Source of the DNA: Bradyrhizobium centrolobii
Lineage (GTDB): Bacteria > Pseudomonadota > Alphaproteobacteria > Rhizobiales > Xanthobacteraceae
Length of the DNA stretch: 49,105 bases
NCBI RefSeq assembly: GCF_001641635.1
Contig: NZ_LUUB01000057.1
Coordinates: forward strand, 1 to 49,105
Direction: 5' to 3'
This document shows positions 5,936 through 14,908 of this stretch, piece after piece. Every line of letters starts with the position of its first letter. Within the stretch, counting starts at the first letter, position 1. The notes below the pieces were generated by a model. The model made no database searches. It was given only the letters and a program-made list of their open reading frames with translations, and was not told the DNA's origin. A program made the position numbers and the translations under genes.

Positions 5936-7099
5936 ATGACCGATACCTTACTTCCTCCTGAAATTGTCAGCTACACCGCGGAGAGCATCCTCTCGCGGCG
6001 ATCAGGACGATCTTTGGCGATCTACAAGATCGTTATGCTTTCTGTGGTTGCAGTATTGGTGTCGCTCCCACTCACCACCATAACAGTCTCTGTTCAAAGT
6101 GCCGGTGTCATTCGCCCCACCATCGAGAAGACGCCCCTGATCGCGCCCGTGTCCGGCCGCATCTCGCGTATCCTTGCCGTTGAGAACGAGCTGGTTACCC
6201 AGAGCCGAGAGATCCTCGCCCTCGATGATGAGGTGGTTGAGGAAAAGCTGCGGGCACTTACAGGCGAAATTCGCGCGAAGAGTGATCTTGCCCATGACCT
6301 CGAAACCCTGATCTCCTTCGGCGCAGAGGCCAAGGACCCGATCGGCCTCCTGACCGAGTCCGCCACGGCCGAGAGGCTGCACTTTCTCAACCTGCTGCGG
6401 GAGAACGAATATGCTCGCAGTAACGCCGCGGCAGAACTCGATCGCGCCAAACGACTGGTCTCCGTTGCTGCAGCGCCCGCAAAGGCCGTCGACGATAAGA
6501 CTTTCGTCCTCCAGAGCATCGAGGTCAAAGGCGAGATTCTCGCCCGGCGCAAATCCGCCGAATGGAACCAGCAGCTTTTCGACACGAACCTGCGCTTGAA
6601 GGAACTCACAGCCACCTTGCATCAGCTTGAGAACGAACGGGATCTGACCCACATTCGAGCCCCCGTGTCCGGTGCTCTAGAGCAATTTTCCGGCCTCACC
6701 GTCGGCGGCTATGTCCAAGCGGGGCAAACCGTCGCTCGAATCTCGCCGGACGGCGAGCTGGTGGCGGAAATCTACGTCTCGCCCAACGACATCGGCTTCG
6801 TTCGGTCGGGCCAGTCGGTGCGTCTCCAAGTGGATGCCTTCAACTACAATCAATGGGGTGTCATCGAGGCAACAGTGCTCGACGTGGCCCAGGACTTCAC
6901 CCTCCACGACAAGACCCCGATCTTCAAGGTCCGCTGCGCGCTCTCTCGCAGCTACCTCGCTCTCAAAAGCGGGGTGATGGGTCAGCTGAAGAAAGGCATG
7001 ACCGTGCGGGCCCGCTTCCTCGTCGCCGACCGCACTCTCCTTCAACTCCTCTACACTGAGGTTGACGATTGGCTCAATCCGCTCCTGGCGCCCCGTTAA
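5936..7099 (+). CDS. HlyD-family periplasmic adaptor of a peptide exporter
   Basis: A 387-residue membrane fusion protein that would link the inner-membrane C39 ABC transporter to an outer-membrane channel. A short cytosolic N-terminus is followed by one membrane helix (about residues 29-50, KIVMLSVVAVLVSLPLTTI). Then come a biotinyl/lipoyl-like half (PLIAPVSGRISRI, residues 66-78), a helical hairpin (about 90-235), the second half (IRAPVSGALEQF) and a C-terminal beta domain. The stop codon is 28 bases before the exporter start. Outer-membrane TolC-type partner genes are not in the window. Confidence 0.88.
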   Translation: MTDTLLPPEIVSYTAESILSRRSGRSLAIYKIVMLSVVAVLVSLPLTTITVSVQSAGVIRPTIEKTPLIAPVSGRISRILAVENELVTQSREILALDDEVVEEKLRALTGEIRAKSDLAHDLETLISFGAEAKDPIGLLTESATAERLHFLNLLRENEYARSNAAAELDRAKRLVSVAAAPAKAVDDKTFVLQSIEVKGEILARRKSAEWNQQLFDTNLRLKELTATLHQLENERDLTHIRAPVSGALEQFSGLTVGGYVQAGQTVARISPDGELVAEIYVSPNDIGFVRSGQSVRLQVDAFNYNQWGVIEATVLDVAQDFTLHDKTPIFKVRCALSRSYLALKSGVMGQLKKGMTVRARFLVADRTLLQLLYTEVDDWLNPLLAPR

Positions 7100-7127
7100 T
7101 TCTTCATTTTTCGAACAGCAAGCCGAC

Positions 7128-9284
7128 ATGTCAAGCAAGGTGATCAAGTGCAAGCAGCGCGACATCACCGATTGCGGAGCCGCCAGTCTTGCTTCTGTCG
7201 CTGCCTTCTATGGCTACAAGCTGCCGTTGTCGCGCATCCGCCAGTATGCCTCGACCGACCGCTCCGGCACTACGGTGTCGGGCCTCACGCAAGCGGCTCA
7301 AAAGCTGGGCTTCATCGCCAAGGGCGTAAAGGGTGGGTTCGACAGCCTGTACAAGATTCCCAAGCCCGCCATCGCGCACGTCATCGTCAAGGAGGTCCTG
7401 CACCACTTCGTCGTCATCCAGAACATCGATGCTCGGTGGGTCACCGTCATGGATCCCGCCTATGGCGAAATCCTGAAGCTGTCGCACGAGGACTTCAAGG
7501 CGCAATGGACTGGCGTCCTGGTGCTCCTGGTTCCGGCTGACGCCTTCAAGCGCCGCGACGAAACCACTTCACCCCTCGCCCGCTTCGCCCGCCTACTTGC
7601 GCCACATAGGGAGGTGATGGCGCAGGCTCTCATCGGGGCGCTGGTGACGACGATCCTCAGCCTCTCGACGGCAATCTACGTCCAGAAGATCGTCGATCAT
7701 GTGATCACAGCGGGGAATCGCAACCTGCTCAACCTGATGAGCGTTGCCATGCTGCTGATCCTGGTGCCGCAGATCCTGATCGATCTCCTCAGACACCGGT
7801 TTACCCTGCAAACCGGCCAGAAGATCGATGTCTACCTGATCCTCGGCTACTACAATCACATCCTAAGCCTGCCGCAGAAGTTCTTCGACAGCATGCGCAT
7901 GGGCGAAATCGTCGCCCGCATGAACGACGCGGTGAAGATCAGGAGTTTCCTGAACGACGTCTCGATCACCATGTTCGTCAACGTGCTGGTGATATTGTTC
8001 TCGTTCGCCCTGATGTTCGTCTACTCGTGGAAGATCGCCTTAGTCGTGGCGGCCTCTATCCCACTCTACCTCTTGGTCTATTGGACCATCAACCGGCTGA
8101 ATAGGAAGCGCCAACGCGCAATTATGGAGGATGCTGCCGATCTGGAGGCGCAACTGGTTGAATCGCTCGGAGCTGTGTCCACGATCAAGACGTTCGGCAT
8201 AGAGAGCTTCGCCAATCTCAAGATGGAGACCCGCTTCGTCAAGATGCTGCACTCGGTCTATAGTTCCGGCCTCATTTCGGTCTTCGGAGATAATGCCTCG
8301 ACCTTTCTCTCCACCCTATTCACGATCGTGCTGATGTGGTTCGGGACGACGCTTGCGCTCGATCAGACTGTCACGCCCGGCGAACTGCTGTCCTGCTACA
8401 CGTTGCTCGGCTATATCACCCGGCCGATTGCCAGTCTGATCCAAACCAATCGGATCGTTCAGGATGCTTTTATCGCGGCGGATCGCCTGTTCGAAATCTT
8501 CGACCTGGAGCCGGCAAGCGGTGGCAGCATTGATGCCACCCAGTGCGACCTAGGCGACATCCGCATGGAAAACGTCACCTTCCGCCATGGCGCGCAGCCG
8601 TGCCTTTTCCAGGATATCAACGTCACCTTTGGCCGCGGCAAGACGACCGCCGTGGTTGGGGAAAGCGGCTCAGGCAAGAGCTCCCTTGCGGCACTGTTGC
8701 AGAATGTCTACCCGCTTGAGGGTGGACGCATCCGGATCGGGCCCTATGACCTCCAGGACTTCTCGACCGCATCCCTGTGCAAGGTTGTTGCTGCGGTACC
8801 CCAATCGATCGACGTGTTCTCGGGCTCGGTGATCGAGAATATCGCCCTTGGCGAGTTCGAGCCGGACATCGAGAAGATCCTGCAAATCTGCGATCAAATC
8901 GGGTTGCGGGAGGTGATCGAGCGCTGGCCCGGTGGTCTCCAGGCCTATCTAGGCGAGAACGGCGTACGCCTCTCCGGCGGCGAGAAGCAGCGCCTTGGGT
9001 TGGCTCGGGCTTTGTACCGGGATCCGGAGATCCTCGTCCTGGACGAGGCTACCTCTTCTCTCGACCCCGTCGCCGAGGCCTTTGTCCTGGGAGTGGTCGA
9101 GGATCTGCGTCGGGCCGGCAAGATCATCATCGTTATCTCTCATCGCCTCAGCACCATTTGCGGGGCCGACAAGATCGTGGTCTTGGACAAGGGCCGGGTT
9201 GCTGCCGAGGGAAGGCATGCTGAACTGCTGACAGCTGAAGGCACCTACGCTCGGTTGTGGCGGGCGCAAAGCGGATCCAGCTGA
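7128..9284 (+). CDS. C39-peptidase ABC transporter (leader cleavage and export)
   Basis: A 718-residue protein with the three parts of a peptidase-containing ABC transporter. The N-terminal C39 protease has the oxyanion Gln10 and catalytic Cys16 (KQRDITDCGAASL), His93 (HHFVVI) and Asp109 (MDP), all present. A six-helix membrane domain spans about residues 160-440. The ATPase has Walker A GESGSGKSS near 510, signature LSGGEKQR near 614, Walker B ILVLDEATSSLD near 635 and the H-loop His near 671. It should cut after Gly-Gly and export the peptides encoded upstream. The start at 7128 was chosen because the C39 domain begins there; an upstream in-frame start overlaps the adaptor gene. Confidence 0.93.
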   Translation: MSSKVIKCKQRDITDCGAASLASVAAFYGYKLPLSRIRQYASTDRSGTTVSGLTQAAQKLGFIAKGVKGGFDSLYKIPKPAIAHVIVKEVLHHFVVIQNIDARWVTVMDPAYGEILKLSHEDFKAQWTGVLVLLVPADAFKRRDETTSPLARFARLLAPHREVMAQALIGALVTTILSLSTAIYVQKIVDHVITAGNRNLLNLMSVAMLLILVPQILIDLLRHRFTLQTGQKIDVYLILGYYNHILSLPQKFFDSMRMGEIVARMNDAVKIRSFLNDVSITMFVNVLVILFSFALMFVYSWKIALVVAASIPLYLLVYWTINRLNRKRQRAIMEDAADLEAQLVESLGAVSTIKTFGIESFANLKMETRFVKMLHSVYSSGLISVFGDNASTFLSTLFTIVLMWFGTTLALDQTVTPGELLSCYTLLGYITRPIASLIQTNRIVQDAFIAADRLFEIFDLEPASGGSIDATQCDLGDIRMENVTFRHGAQPCLFQDINVTFGRGKTTAVVGESGSGKSSLAALLQNVYPLEGGRIRIGPYDLQDFSTASLCKVVAAVPQSIDVFSGSVIENIALGEFEPDIEKILQICDQIGLREVIERWPGGLQAYLGENGVRLSGGEKQRLGLARALYRDPEILVLDEATSSLDPVAEAFVLGVVEDLRRAGKIIIVISHRLSTICGADKIVVLDKGRVAAEGRHAELLTAEGTYARLWRAQSGSS

Positions 9285-9716
9285 CAGGTTCAGGTGGGAT
9301 CATCGCAGAGTTTTGCCGGCCGCCTCCGGGAAGCCGACTCGGCGACGACCTGTCGGAGCGCTGTGACCATGTCACTCGCAAGAGCGAGAGAACGTCAATA
9401 TGTGCAATCAGGCCTGAGCGCCCGTCGCGGCGTCCAGTGAGAATGTCTCGCGATGGTCACGACCTGAAAGCACGGCGATGATGTTGATGGTTTCAGCGAT
9501 GTTGGCACGCGAGGACCACGATGACCGCTTCCTGGATAGGCTGTTCGAGCCGACGCAGTGCACCGAGTGCTGTACCAGCGTCCATCGCGCCGACCTCCGC
9601 ACCGAGGCCGCAAGTGGTAACGGCCGGTTAGGGCGGAAGAAGAATGCATCGATGATTTCCGGCCGCGCGCTTAGCTGCCGAATTCAGTGTACCCGGCAAA
9701 CAATCTTCGCTTATTT
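9285..9716. other. No supported gene
   Basis: Short overlapping ORFs on both strands (for example 9408-9602 on the minus strand) have no motif I recognise. The sequence just after the transporter stop (to about 9300) resembles the sequence after the ATPase remnant at 11.4 kb, consistent with duplication of the exporter end. Confidence 0.4.
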
Positions 9717-10364
9717 TCAGGTCCTTTGTGCATCGCGAAGTTGTGCGTGGCGCGATGTTTCGCAGTCAATTTTTGACATTCTCATCACCAGATCCACCCG
9801 ATCGGCGTACGGCTTACGGTCGAAGACTTGATAGCCCGCATCGTGATAGAATTGAATAATTCGAGAATTACTCGGGACATCATTCGTCTGACCATAGACC
9901 CAAAATGGCTCCAAACAGCTTGTTGTCTCTATGTGACTAAATACTCGGCGCGCCGTTTCGGCCAAAAGTATTGCTCCAATCCGTCTTCCAATCATATCGG
10001 GGGCGAGAGCCATCCGATGGAGATATACTCCAGGCTCCTTGTAGATCGCGTCACGATGGACCCTAAAGCCGAAGCAGAAGCCGATTAGGCGTTTGGATTT
10101 TGCAAAAGCAACGGTGCTGAAAGTCCATTTATCCGTATAAGCCCGCCGCTCATCACCTTCAGCCAGGACATCACGCTCCGTCCAAGATTGGAAGGGAATC
10201 TGATTGTGCAATTTCACAATGCCTCGCGTGTTGGCGACTGCGAGTTCCCGCGTCAATTGCCCGACGGTGAACTCTGCACCATCAATATCACGAAACGTTT
10301 GCGAAAGGTGAGTGTGTGCAATTTCTTCGCCCATCCCACACCTCGTAGTTTCTGTCGAGACCAC
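9717..10364 (-). CDS. GNAT-like acetyltransferase, function unknown
   Basis: A 215-residue protein. The segment VYLHRMALAPDMIGRRIGAILLAETARR (about residues 131-158, given here only as the motif R/Q-x-x-G-x-A: GRRIGA) resembles the acetyl-CoA binding motif A of GNAT N-acetyltransferases, followed by a later 'FYHDAGYQVF' segment like motif B (Y-x-x-x-G-F). The N-terminal part is unlike any family I recognise. It is convergent with the exporter gene. No link to the peptides is shown. The assignment is tentative and rests on these two motifs only. Confidence 0.5.
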   Translation of the reverse strand: MVSTETTRCGMGEEIAHTHLSQTFRDIDGAEFTVGQLTRELAVANTRGIVKLHNQIPFQSWTERDVLAEGDERRAYTDKWTFSTVAFAKSKRLIGFCFGFRVHRDAIYKEPGVYLHRMALAPDMIGRRIGAILLAETARRVFSHIETTSCLEPFWVYGQTNDVPSNSRIIQFYHDAGYQVFDRKPYADRVDLVMRMSKIDCETSRHAQLRDAQRT

Positions 10365-10539
10365 GCTCGATCAGAAGGTCAATCATCGGCCGTCAGAGCC
10401 AAACTTGCGTTTGGCACTGTTTTGGGATCTTTGGACCACACCTGCACCAAAACCGATGAGCCCGCCGCAGTTCCTGCGCTTGATATGAAGGTTCATTAGG
10501 ATCGCTGAAGCTGCCATCCAACTACCAAACCTGACAGCT

Positions 10540-10766
10540 CGAAATTCGCGATCCAGTCGATCTCGCCGGGTCCGCGATTTGAATTAGTCCACCAGACGAT
10601 CCTCCGAGGGTTGTCGTAGCGCACAAGAACGGCGCATGAAGAAGTGTTGGACGAAGCCGCGGCCCACACCGGCCTCGACCAGCCCATGCATCGCCGAAAG
10701 CTGAGACACTTCGTAGCGAATTTCGGGCCGAAAGCCGGCGCTGGCGCAACGCTGAGCAAACCGCAC
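10540..10766 (-). pseudogene. LysR-family regulator C-terminal remnant
   Basis: The minus strand reads AGFRPEIRYEVSQLSAMHGL followed by VEAGVGRGF, the typical end part of a LysR co-inducer domain (F-x-P-x-I-x-Y-E...LVEAGLG). No N-terminal helix-turn-helix is present. The fragment abuts the exporter ATPase remnant directly at about 10770, marking a recombination edge. Confidence 0.6.
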
Positions 10767-10772
10767 TTGCCA

Positions 10773-11453
10773 GGTAGTGGGGGAAAGCGACTCAGGTAAG
10801 AGCTCCCTTGCAGCACTACTGCAGAATGTCTACCCACTTGAGAGTGGACGTATCCGGTTCGGCCCTTATGGCCTCCATGACCTCTCGACCGTACCACTGC
10901 GCAGCATCGTTGCATCGTTGCCGCGGTACCGCAGTCGATCGACGTCTTCTCGGGCTCGGTGATCGAGAACATCGCCCTCGGCGAGGGCGAGCCGGACATC
11001 GAGAAGATCTTGCAAATCTGCGATCAAATGGGGCTGCGGGAGTTGATCGAGCGCTGGCCTGGTGGCTTCCAGGCTCATCTGGGCGAGAACGGCGTACGCC
11101 TCTCCGGCGGCGAGAAGCAACGCCTCGCCTTGGCTCGAGCTCTGTACCGGGATCCGGAGATCCTGATTCGCGACGAGGCGACCTCCTCTCTCGACGCGGT
11201 CGCCGAAGCGTCTGTGCTACGGGTGGTTGAGGATCTGCGTCGGGCCGGTAAGACCATTGTCGTCATCTGTCACCGACTCAGTGCCATTTGTGGGGCCGAC
11301 AAGATCGTGGTCTTGGACAAGCGGCGGATTGTTGCGGAGGGAAAGCATCGTGATCTCTTGAGTGCTGGAGGCACTTACGCCCGCTTGTGGCGGGCGCAAA
11401 CCGGATCCAGCTCACAGGTTCAGGCAAGGACCATCTCAATATTTTCCCGATAG
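10773..11453 (+). pseudogene. Second C39-type exporter, ATPase-domain remnant
   Basis: Close copy of the ATPase domain of the transporter at 7128-9284, starting just before Walker A (GESDSGKSS) and running through LSGGEKQRLALARAL, ILIRDEATSSLD and ICHRLSAICGADKIVVLD to the end. About 150 bases in, an 8-base direct repeat (gcatcgtt twice, near 10904-10919) shifts the frame. Walker B has Arg for the hydrophobic residue before Asp-Glu. The protease and membrane domains are absent. It shows there were at least two exporter copies. Confidence 0.85.
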
Positions 11454-11545
11454 CCTACACTACGCGTAAGCGACGGAAGGAGTGTCGGGGCGCTGTCACG
11501 TTGCTTCGTGGCTGCTCCGAAGCCGTTGGCATTCGGTAGTTCAGA

Positions 11546-11875
11546 CTAGCGTATGCCTGGGGGCACATGCGTCTCATCTTCCTGAGAAGCCTTCGAGGCC
11601 TCGGCGATCGGAACGAACCCAACTTGAAATCCAAATACGCGTCCAATCCTGTTCAGCGTTTCCGCGGTGGGATTTGCCGCTCCTCGTTCAAGATCGGCGA
11701 TTTGGCGCGGCGTCAGCTTGAATAGCTTTGCAAATTCGAGTTGGGTGAGTCCAAGCGCTCGGCGCATCTCCGCCACTCCCTGCGGCAAACGAAGCGCCCC
11801 AGCGCGAGCCTTCGCCGCAATCGCGGTGCGACGGTCTCGAATCTCTTCCTTTGTCGGTTTACGCCATCTAGCCAT
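11546..11875 (-). CDS. XRE/HipB-like DNA-binding protein, antitoxin partner
   Basis: A 109-residue protein with a helix-turn-helix of the XRE class in its middle (LTQLEFAKLFKLTPRQIADL, then ERGAANPTAETLNRIGRVFG). It starts 11 bases after the stop of the hipA-like gene, so both are likely one operon in the order kinase then regulator, the reverse of classical hipBA. As a HipB-like protein it would bind the operon's operator and neutralise the HipA partner. The N-terminal extension of about 40 residues is rich in Arg/Lys. Confidence 0.8.
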   Translation of the reverse strand: MARWRKPTKEEIRDRRTAIAAKARAGALRLPQGVAEMRRALGLTQLEFAKLFKLTPRQIADLERGAANPTAETLNRIGRVFGFQVGFVPIAEASKASQEDETHVPPGIR

Positions 11876-11886
11876 ATCGATTACCC

Positions 11887-13218
11887 CTAAGCTGGGACAT
11901 TGCGTAGCTTAGCCACACCGTTCGCCATATCTTCGTTACGAATTATCGCGTTTGTCACAACCGAGTCTGGCACACCATGTTTTGTTGCGATCTCTGGAAG
12001 TGCCCGCAACAGATTTTCCTTGGCGGCCAACGCGGCCATCAGCTTCTCAGCAGGTACGTTTGGACCCGAAACCGTCTCACAGACTTCCCGCCAGTCCGGA
12101 TCGATGTCCTGTCCCCCACCTTCAAGCATGCAACCCCACTTCGTAGACCTGACAATGCCCGCTGCCGCAATCTTCATCGGAGCGAAGTCGAACAAAGGGG
12201 CGAGCCGTATGCTTCCATCTGGGAACTTCCTGAGCGCGGTGTTGCGACCGTGATTGTCGGGATTTCCCATGGCCAAGTTCAGGATGTCGCGAAGCAGGTA
12301 CTCCGTCGTGTCTTCCAGAGGATTGGAGGAAACCGCTTGGATTTTCTTCAGGTAGATTTCGTGCCTGCTTTGATATGCGAACTCTGCGACACCAATTGCC
12401 GAGACCAAACTCTCTTGTCCGTAGCGCAACAAACCATCGGCCGTGACCTTCCGATCAAACCGCGGAATGACGAGCACCCCGCTGCCATAGGTGTTCGTCC
12501 TCTCTACCGCTATCCCGAACTCTTTCGCGACCTCCGAATAGCCCGCCTCCGACTCCAGAATACGCTGATCTATGCCCTCGTCGCTGCGCAGAAGCTTTGC
12601 AATGATGTAGTCGACACCGTCACCATCCTGCACCATCGAATTTGGGTACCAAAGTCCGTCGCGCGATCGGGTTAGAGAAACCTTTGGCCAGTCGCCCTGC
12701 AGCCCGCTCGAGCCTGATGCAAGCATCGAAAACCGATCAGCGACCTCCAAAAATGCGTCGCTGCGATCAAGAATATCCTTCATGGTGACGCCGCCGAGCG
12801 ATATGCCCTCTAAGCGCTCTACTTCCTGATCGTACGCCTCTTTGATTCGAATGTTGCCAACCGGAGAGCTGCCAGCTCTCATCAGGAGGTGGATTTGTGT
12901 AGACGGCGCGTCGACCGGAAGTTCCAGAAATCGGGCGATCCTTTCGGCATGCCGCCCTTGGGGTATGAAATCCAACAAAAACGCTGGCCAGGTCTTGGCT
13001 GAACGATCCGCCAGATCGACTGGCGCATTGACCGAGTAGGCATGCACGCCCCGTAAGGGGCGGTCTTCCGAATATGGAATAGCGCCGAACTTCGCGAAAT
13101 AATCCACTTCGTAGCTCGTGCCGGAAGGGCTCTTGTAGCCCTTCTCGGGAGCTTCCAAAGTCACGAGGGCGGCGTCACGCCATTTGCCCTCAATAAAGGT
13201 CTGGATCGTCAGCTTCAT
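11887..13218 (-). CDS. HipA-family serine/threonine kinase-like toxin
   Basis: A 443-residue HipA-fold protein. Visible features are an N-terminal HipA region with GVHAYSVNAPVDLADRS, a kinase core with a catalytic loop GNPDNHGRN near residue 337, and DFAPM (metal-binding Asp) near residue 363. The order and spacing fit HipA kinases, which phosphorylate translation factors or aminoacyl-tRNA synthetases and slow growth. The target here is unknown. An adjacent XRE-type gene is the expected antitoxin. Two inverted repeats lie just before the start codon. The gene appears intact. Confidence 0.82.
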   Translation of the reverse strand: MKLTIQTFIEGKWRDAALVTLEAPEKGYKSPSGTSYEVDYFAKFGAIPYSEDRPLRGVHAYSVNAPVDLADRSAKTWPAFLLDFIPQGRHAERIARFLELPVDAPSTQIHLLMRAGSSPVGNIRIKEAYDQEVERLEGISLGGVTMKDILDRSDAFLEVADRFSMLASGSSGLQGDWPKVSLTRSRDGLWYPNSMVQDGDGVDYIIAKLLRSDEGIDQRILESEAGYSEVAKEFGIAVERTNTYGSGVLVIPRFDRKVTADGLLRYGQESLVSAIGVAEFAYQSRHEIYLKKIQAVSSNPLEDTTEYLLRDILNLAMGNPDNHGRNTALRKFPDGSIRLAPLFDFAPMKIAAAGIVRSTKWGCMLEGGGQDIDPDWREVCETVSGPNVPAEKLMAALAAKENLLRALPEIATKHGVPDSVVTNAIIRNEDMANGVAKLRNVPA

Positions 13219-13223
13219 TTTAT

Positions 13224-13285
13224 CTACCCCTTATAAGGTAGAATAAAGCATCGGAAGAGCAATAATCAACCCATTATAGCGGGTT
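13224..13285 (-). promoter_or_regulatory. Two inverted repeats before the hipA-like gene
   Basis: CTACC-CCTTATAAGG-TAG around 13224-13241, whose centre CCTTATAAGG is a perfect palindrome, and AACCC-N8-GGGTT at 13268-13285. They lie 6 to 67 bases upstream of the start codon, the place where HipB-type regulators bind to autoregulate. No experimental basis; the assignment is by position. Confidence 0.5.
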
Positions 13286-14055
13286 AATTTTTGCTAAACG
13301 GAACCGATCACGACCAGATTTGGCTCCTGCCGATGCGGATCGGTGGCTAGCAACGGCCCGCCAAGCTGATTTCCCGTTGGTGAGAGCAGTCGCGGGGCTG
13401 GATACGCCTGCTCGAGGCTGACCAGACAGACACGTTTGCAGATTGGCTCGGACGCTGAAAGACACCAATGCCGGTTGCCGGGTCGCCCCCCCGGATTCAC
13501 CGTCCAGAACTCGGCAGCCCAGGCGATGAAAGGAGCTGGCGAAGGCGTCAGCGAGGGGTGGATTGACTACGCCAGTGATCCCAGTTGCCTTTGTTCAACT
13601 GGGCAACACCCGTGACTATCTCGCTCTGCGGCGGTGACGAGCGGACCCAGAACATCCCAAAAACCACTCGCCCTCCCGAAACGCGGATGTCATCGCCGGA
13701 GTTTTGCAGGCTTGTTGCGAGCGGATTTCGTCGCCGGCTTTGCGCCGGCGAGATCAGGCAATGGGTCTTGTTTGTGGACGGATCGAGCGCCTACCATTAC
13801 TCCACGGAGAGCCGGCTGATGACGATGTTGGAACATGGCGCACAGCACTCTTCGAGGAGCCCAGCACGGGGCGCCAGTGTCGAGCGGCCCAAGCTTCCAG
13901 TCATCGCATACAAAGGAATCGCTGCCGCCAAGGCGAGCCGGCTCTGGCCGTTAACGGCCGCGCCGCAGCTCAAGCGATCGATATGCTCGTTACCCGCCTC
14001 ACCACCGTATCATCAAGGGCTTCCGCCCGGCACTTCAGCTGCTCGCTGGCCTGAG
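13286..14055. other. Decayed DNA, no supported gene
   Basis: Several overlapping ORFs on the plus strand (13585-14064) have no recognisable domain and mixed frames. I see no promoter or RNA element. It may derive from an old insertion element, but I cannot name it. Confidence 0.35.
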
Positions 14056-14421
14056 CTAACTTAGCAGCCAAATAGCAATGAAGATGATGAGCGACCAAGT
14101 GGCAATGCAAAATGCCGAGGCCGCACGCCACATGTTGACTCTTACTCGATTGCGCCAATTGATCAGCTTCAACGCACAACCATTGAAGCACCGACCGCGG
14201 ACCACATCGACCAGGTGCCCGTAGCTATGAAACTCGAACTGCGAGCGGTTCTTTCGAATGTAATCGATCCGCTCACGAGGTGAGAAACACCAAATCCATA
14301 TCTCGTGAGCGCGCTCCTGCAACGCTGCCGTCAACCAACGAGACTCTTCAATGAGGGGATCTGCTCCCGTCGTCATGCTGTGTACTTCATTCATGCTGTG
14401 TGAGCTGGCCGCGTCAGACAA
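14056..14421 (-). CDS. Small hypothetical protein with C-terminal membrane helix
   Basis: 121 residues (or 106 from the Met at 14376). The N-terminal part is soluble and rich in Trp and Arg (EIWIWCFSPRERIDYIRK). The last 20 residues, AFCIATWSLIIFIAIWLLS, form a clear membrane helix, giving a tail-anchored layout. No family recognised. Upstream on the same strand lie four tandem 11-base repeats and a NolA-box-like sequence, so it may be under MerR-type control. Whether it is expressed is unknown. Confidence 0.45.
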   Translation of the reverse strand: MSDAASSHSMNEVHSMTTGADPLIEESRWLTAALQERAHEIWIWCFSPRERIDYIRKNRSQFEFHSYGHLVDVVRGRCFNGCALKLINWRNRVRVNMWRAASAFCIATWSLIIFIAIWLLS

Positions 14422-14446
14422 GCGAACATTCGCTGTCGACGCATGC

Positions 14447-14490
14447 GCAGTTTGGCCGCAGTTTGGCCGCAGTTTGGCCGCAGTTTGGCC
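14447..14490 (-). repeat. Four perfect 11-base tandem repeats
   Basis: GCAGTTTGGCC repeated four times without a mismatch (44 bases). It sits between the NolA-box-like element at 14506-14535 and the start of the ORF at 14421, that is in its leader region. Eleven bases is close to one helical turn, so the copies would face the same side of the DNA. Confidence 0.85.
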
Positions 14491-14505
14491 TATTGTGCGA
14501 CGACG

Positions 14506-14535
14506 CTACACCCTGACGTTACGTGAGATTCAAGC
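14506..14535 (-). promoter_or_regulatory. NolA-box-like dyad, copy A
   Basis: On the plus strand CTACACCCTGACGTTACGTG then AGATTCAAGC; nearly the same as the sequences at 36006-36035 (before nolA) and 42963-42992. Read on the minus strand it offers TTGAAT and TAGCGT with the 19-base spacing typical of MerR-family promoters, pointing at the ORF at 14056-14421. Confidence 0.5.
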
Positions 14536-14908
14536 TGTTTTGCGCCTACCAGATCCGGTGGGTCACGGCTTCTCGCGCTTGCTCGCATCGACAATAGGTT
14601 GGGTCTCTTGGCGGTGTCCCACCCTAAAGTTCGGGGTAGTGCGTTGGCACGTTTGAAGCGTCAGCCTCACCATACAGCCATGAATTCCGGTCGCTGATCA
14701 ACTCGTGACGAGACTTCTGCTTCTATCTCTCTCAATACGCGACGGCATGGACCGACGTGCATCGGAGAGAAACCTCAAGACGCACTTTTTCGGAATCTCG
14801 CCGTGCCGTGGGGACCGTTCATTTGCAGAGCTTGGCCGATTCATGAATGATGCGTTTTGTTTTTCGAAGACTGCGCGGGGGCCGTGATACGACGCGGGTT
14901 CAATGAAC
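14536..14908. other. No supported gene
   Basis: The sequence contains a TGGCACG at 14645 but no good -12 element and no gene in position. The remaining ORFs are short and without motifs. Confidence 0.4.

Noticed and set aside
9395..9649. Minus-strand ORF downstream of the exporter
   Set aside because: Arg/Ser-rich translation without a recognisable domain, and alternative frames are equally open.
13585..14064. Plus-strand ORF of 159 residues
   Set aside because: No motif, several overlapping frames open at once; not distinguishable from chance in GC-rich DNA.
14644..14661. TGGCACG-N4-AAGC, a possible sigma-54 promoter
   Set aside because: The spacing fits but the -12 half is AAGC, there is no TGT-N10-ACA upstream and no credible gene downstream.
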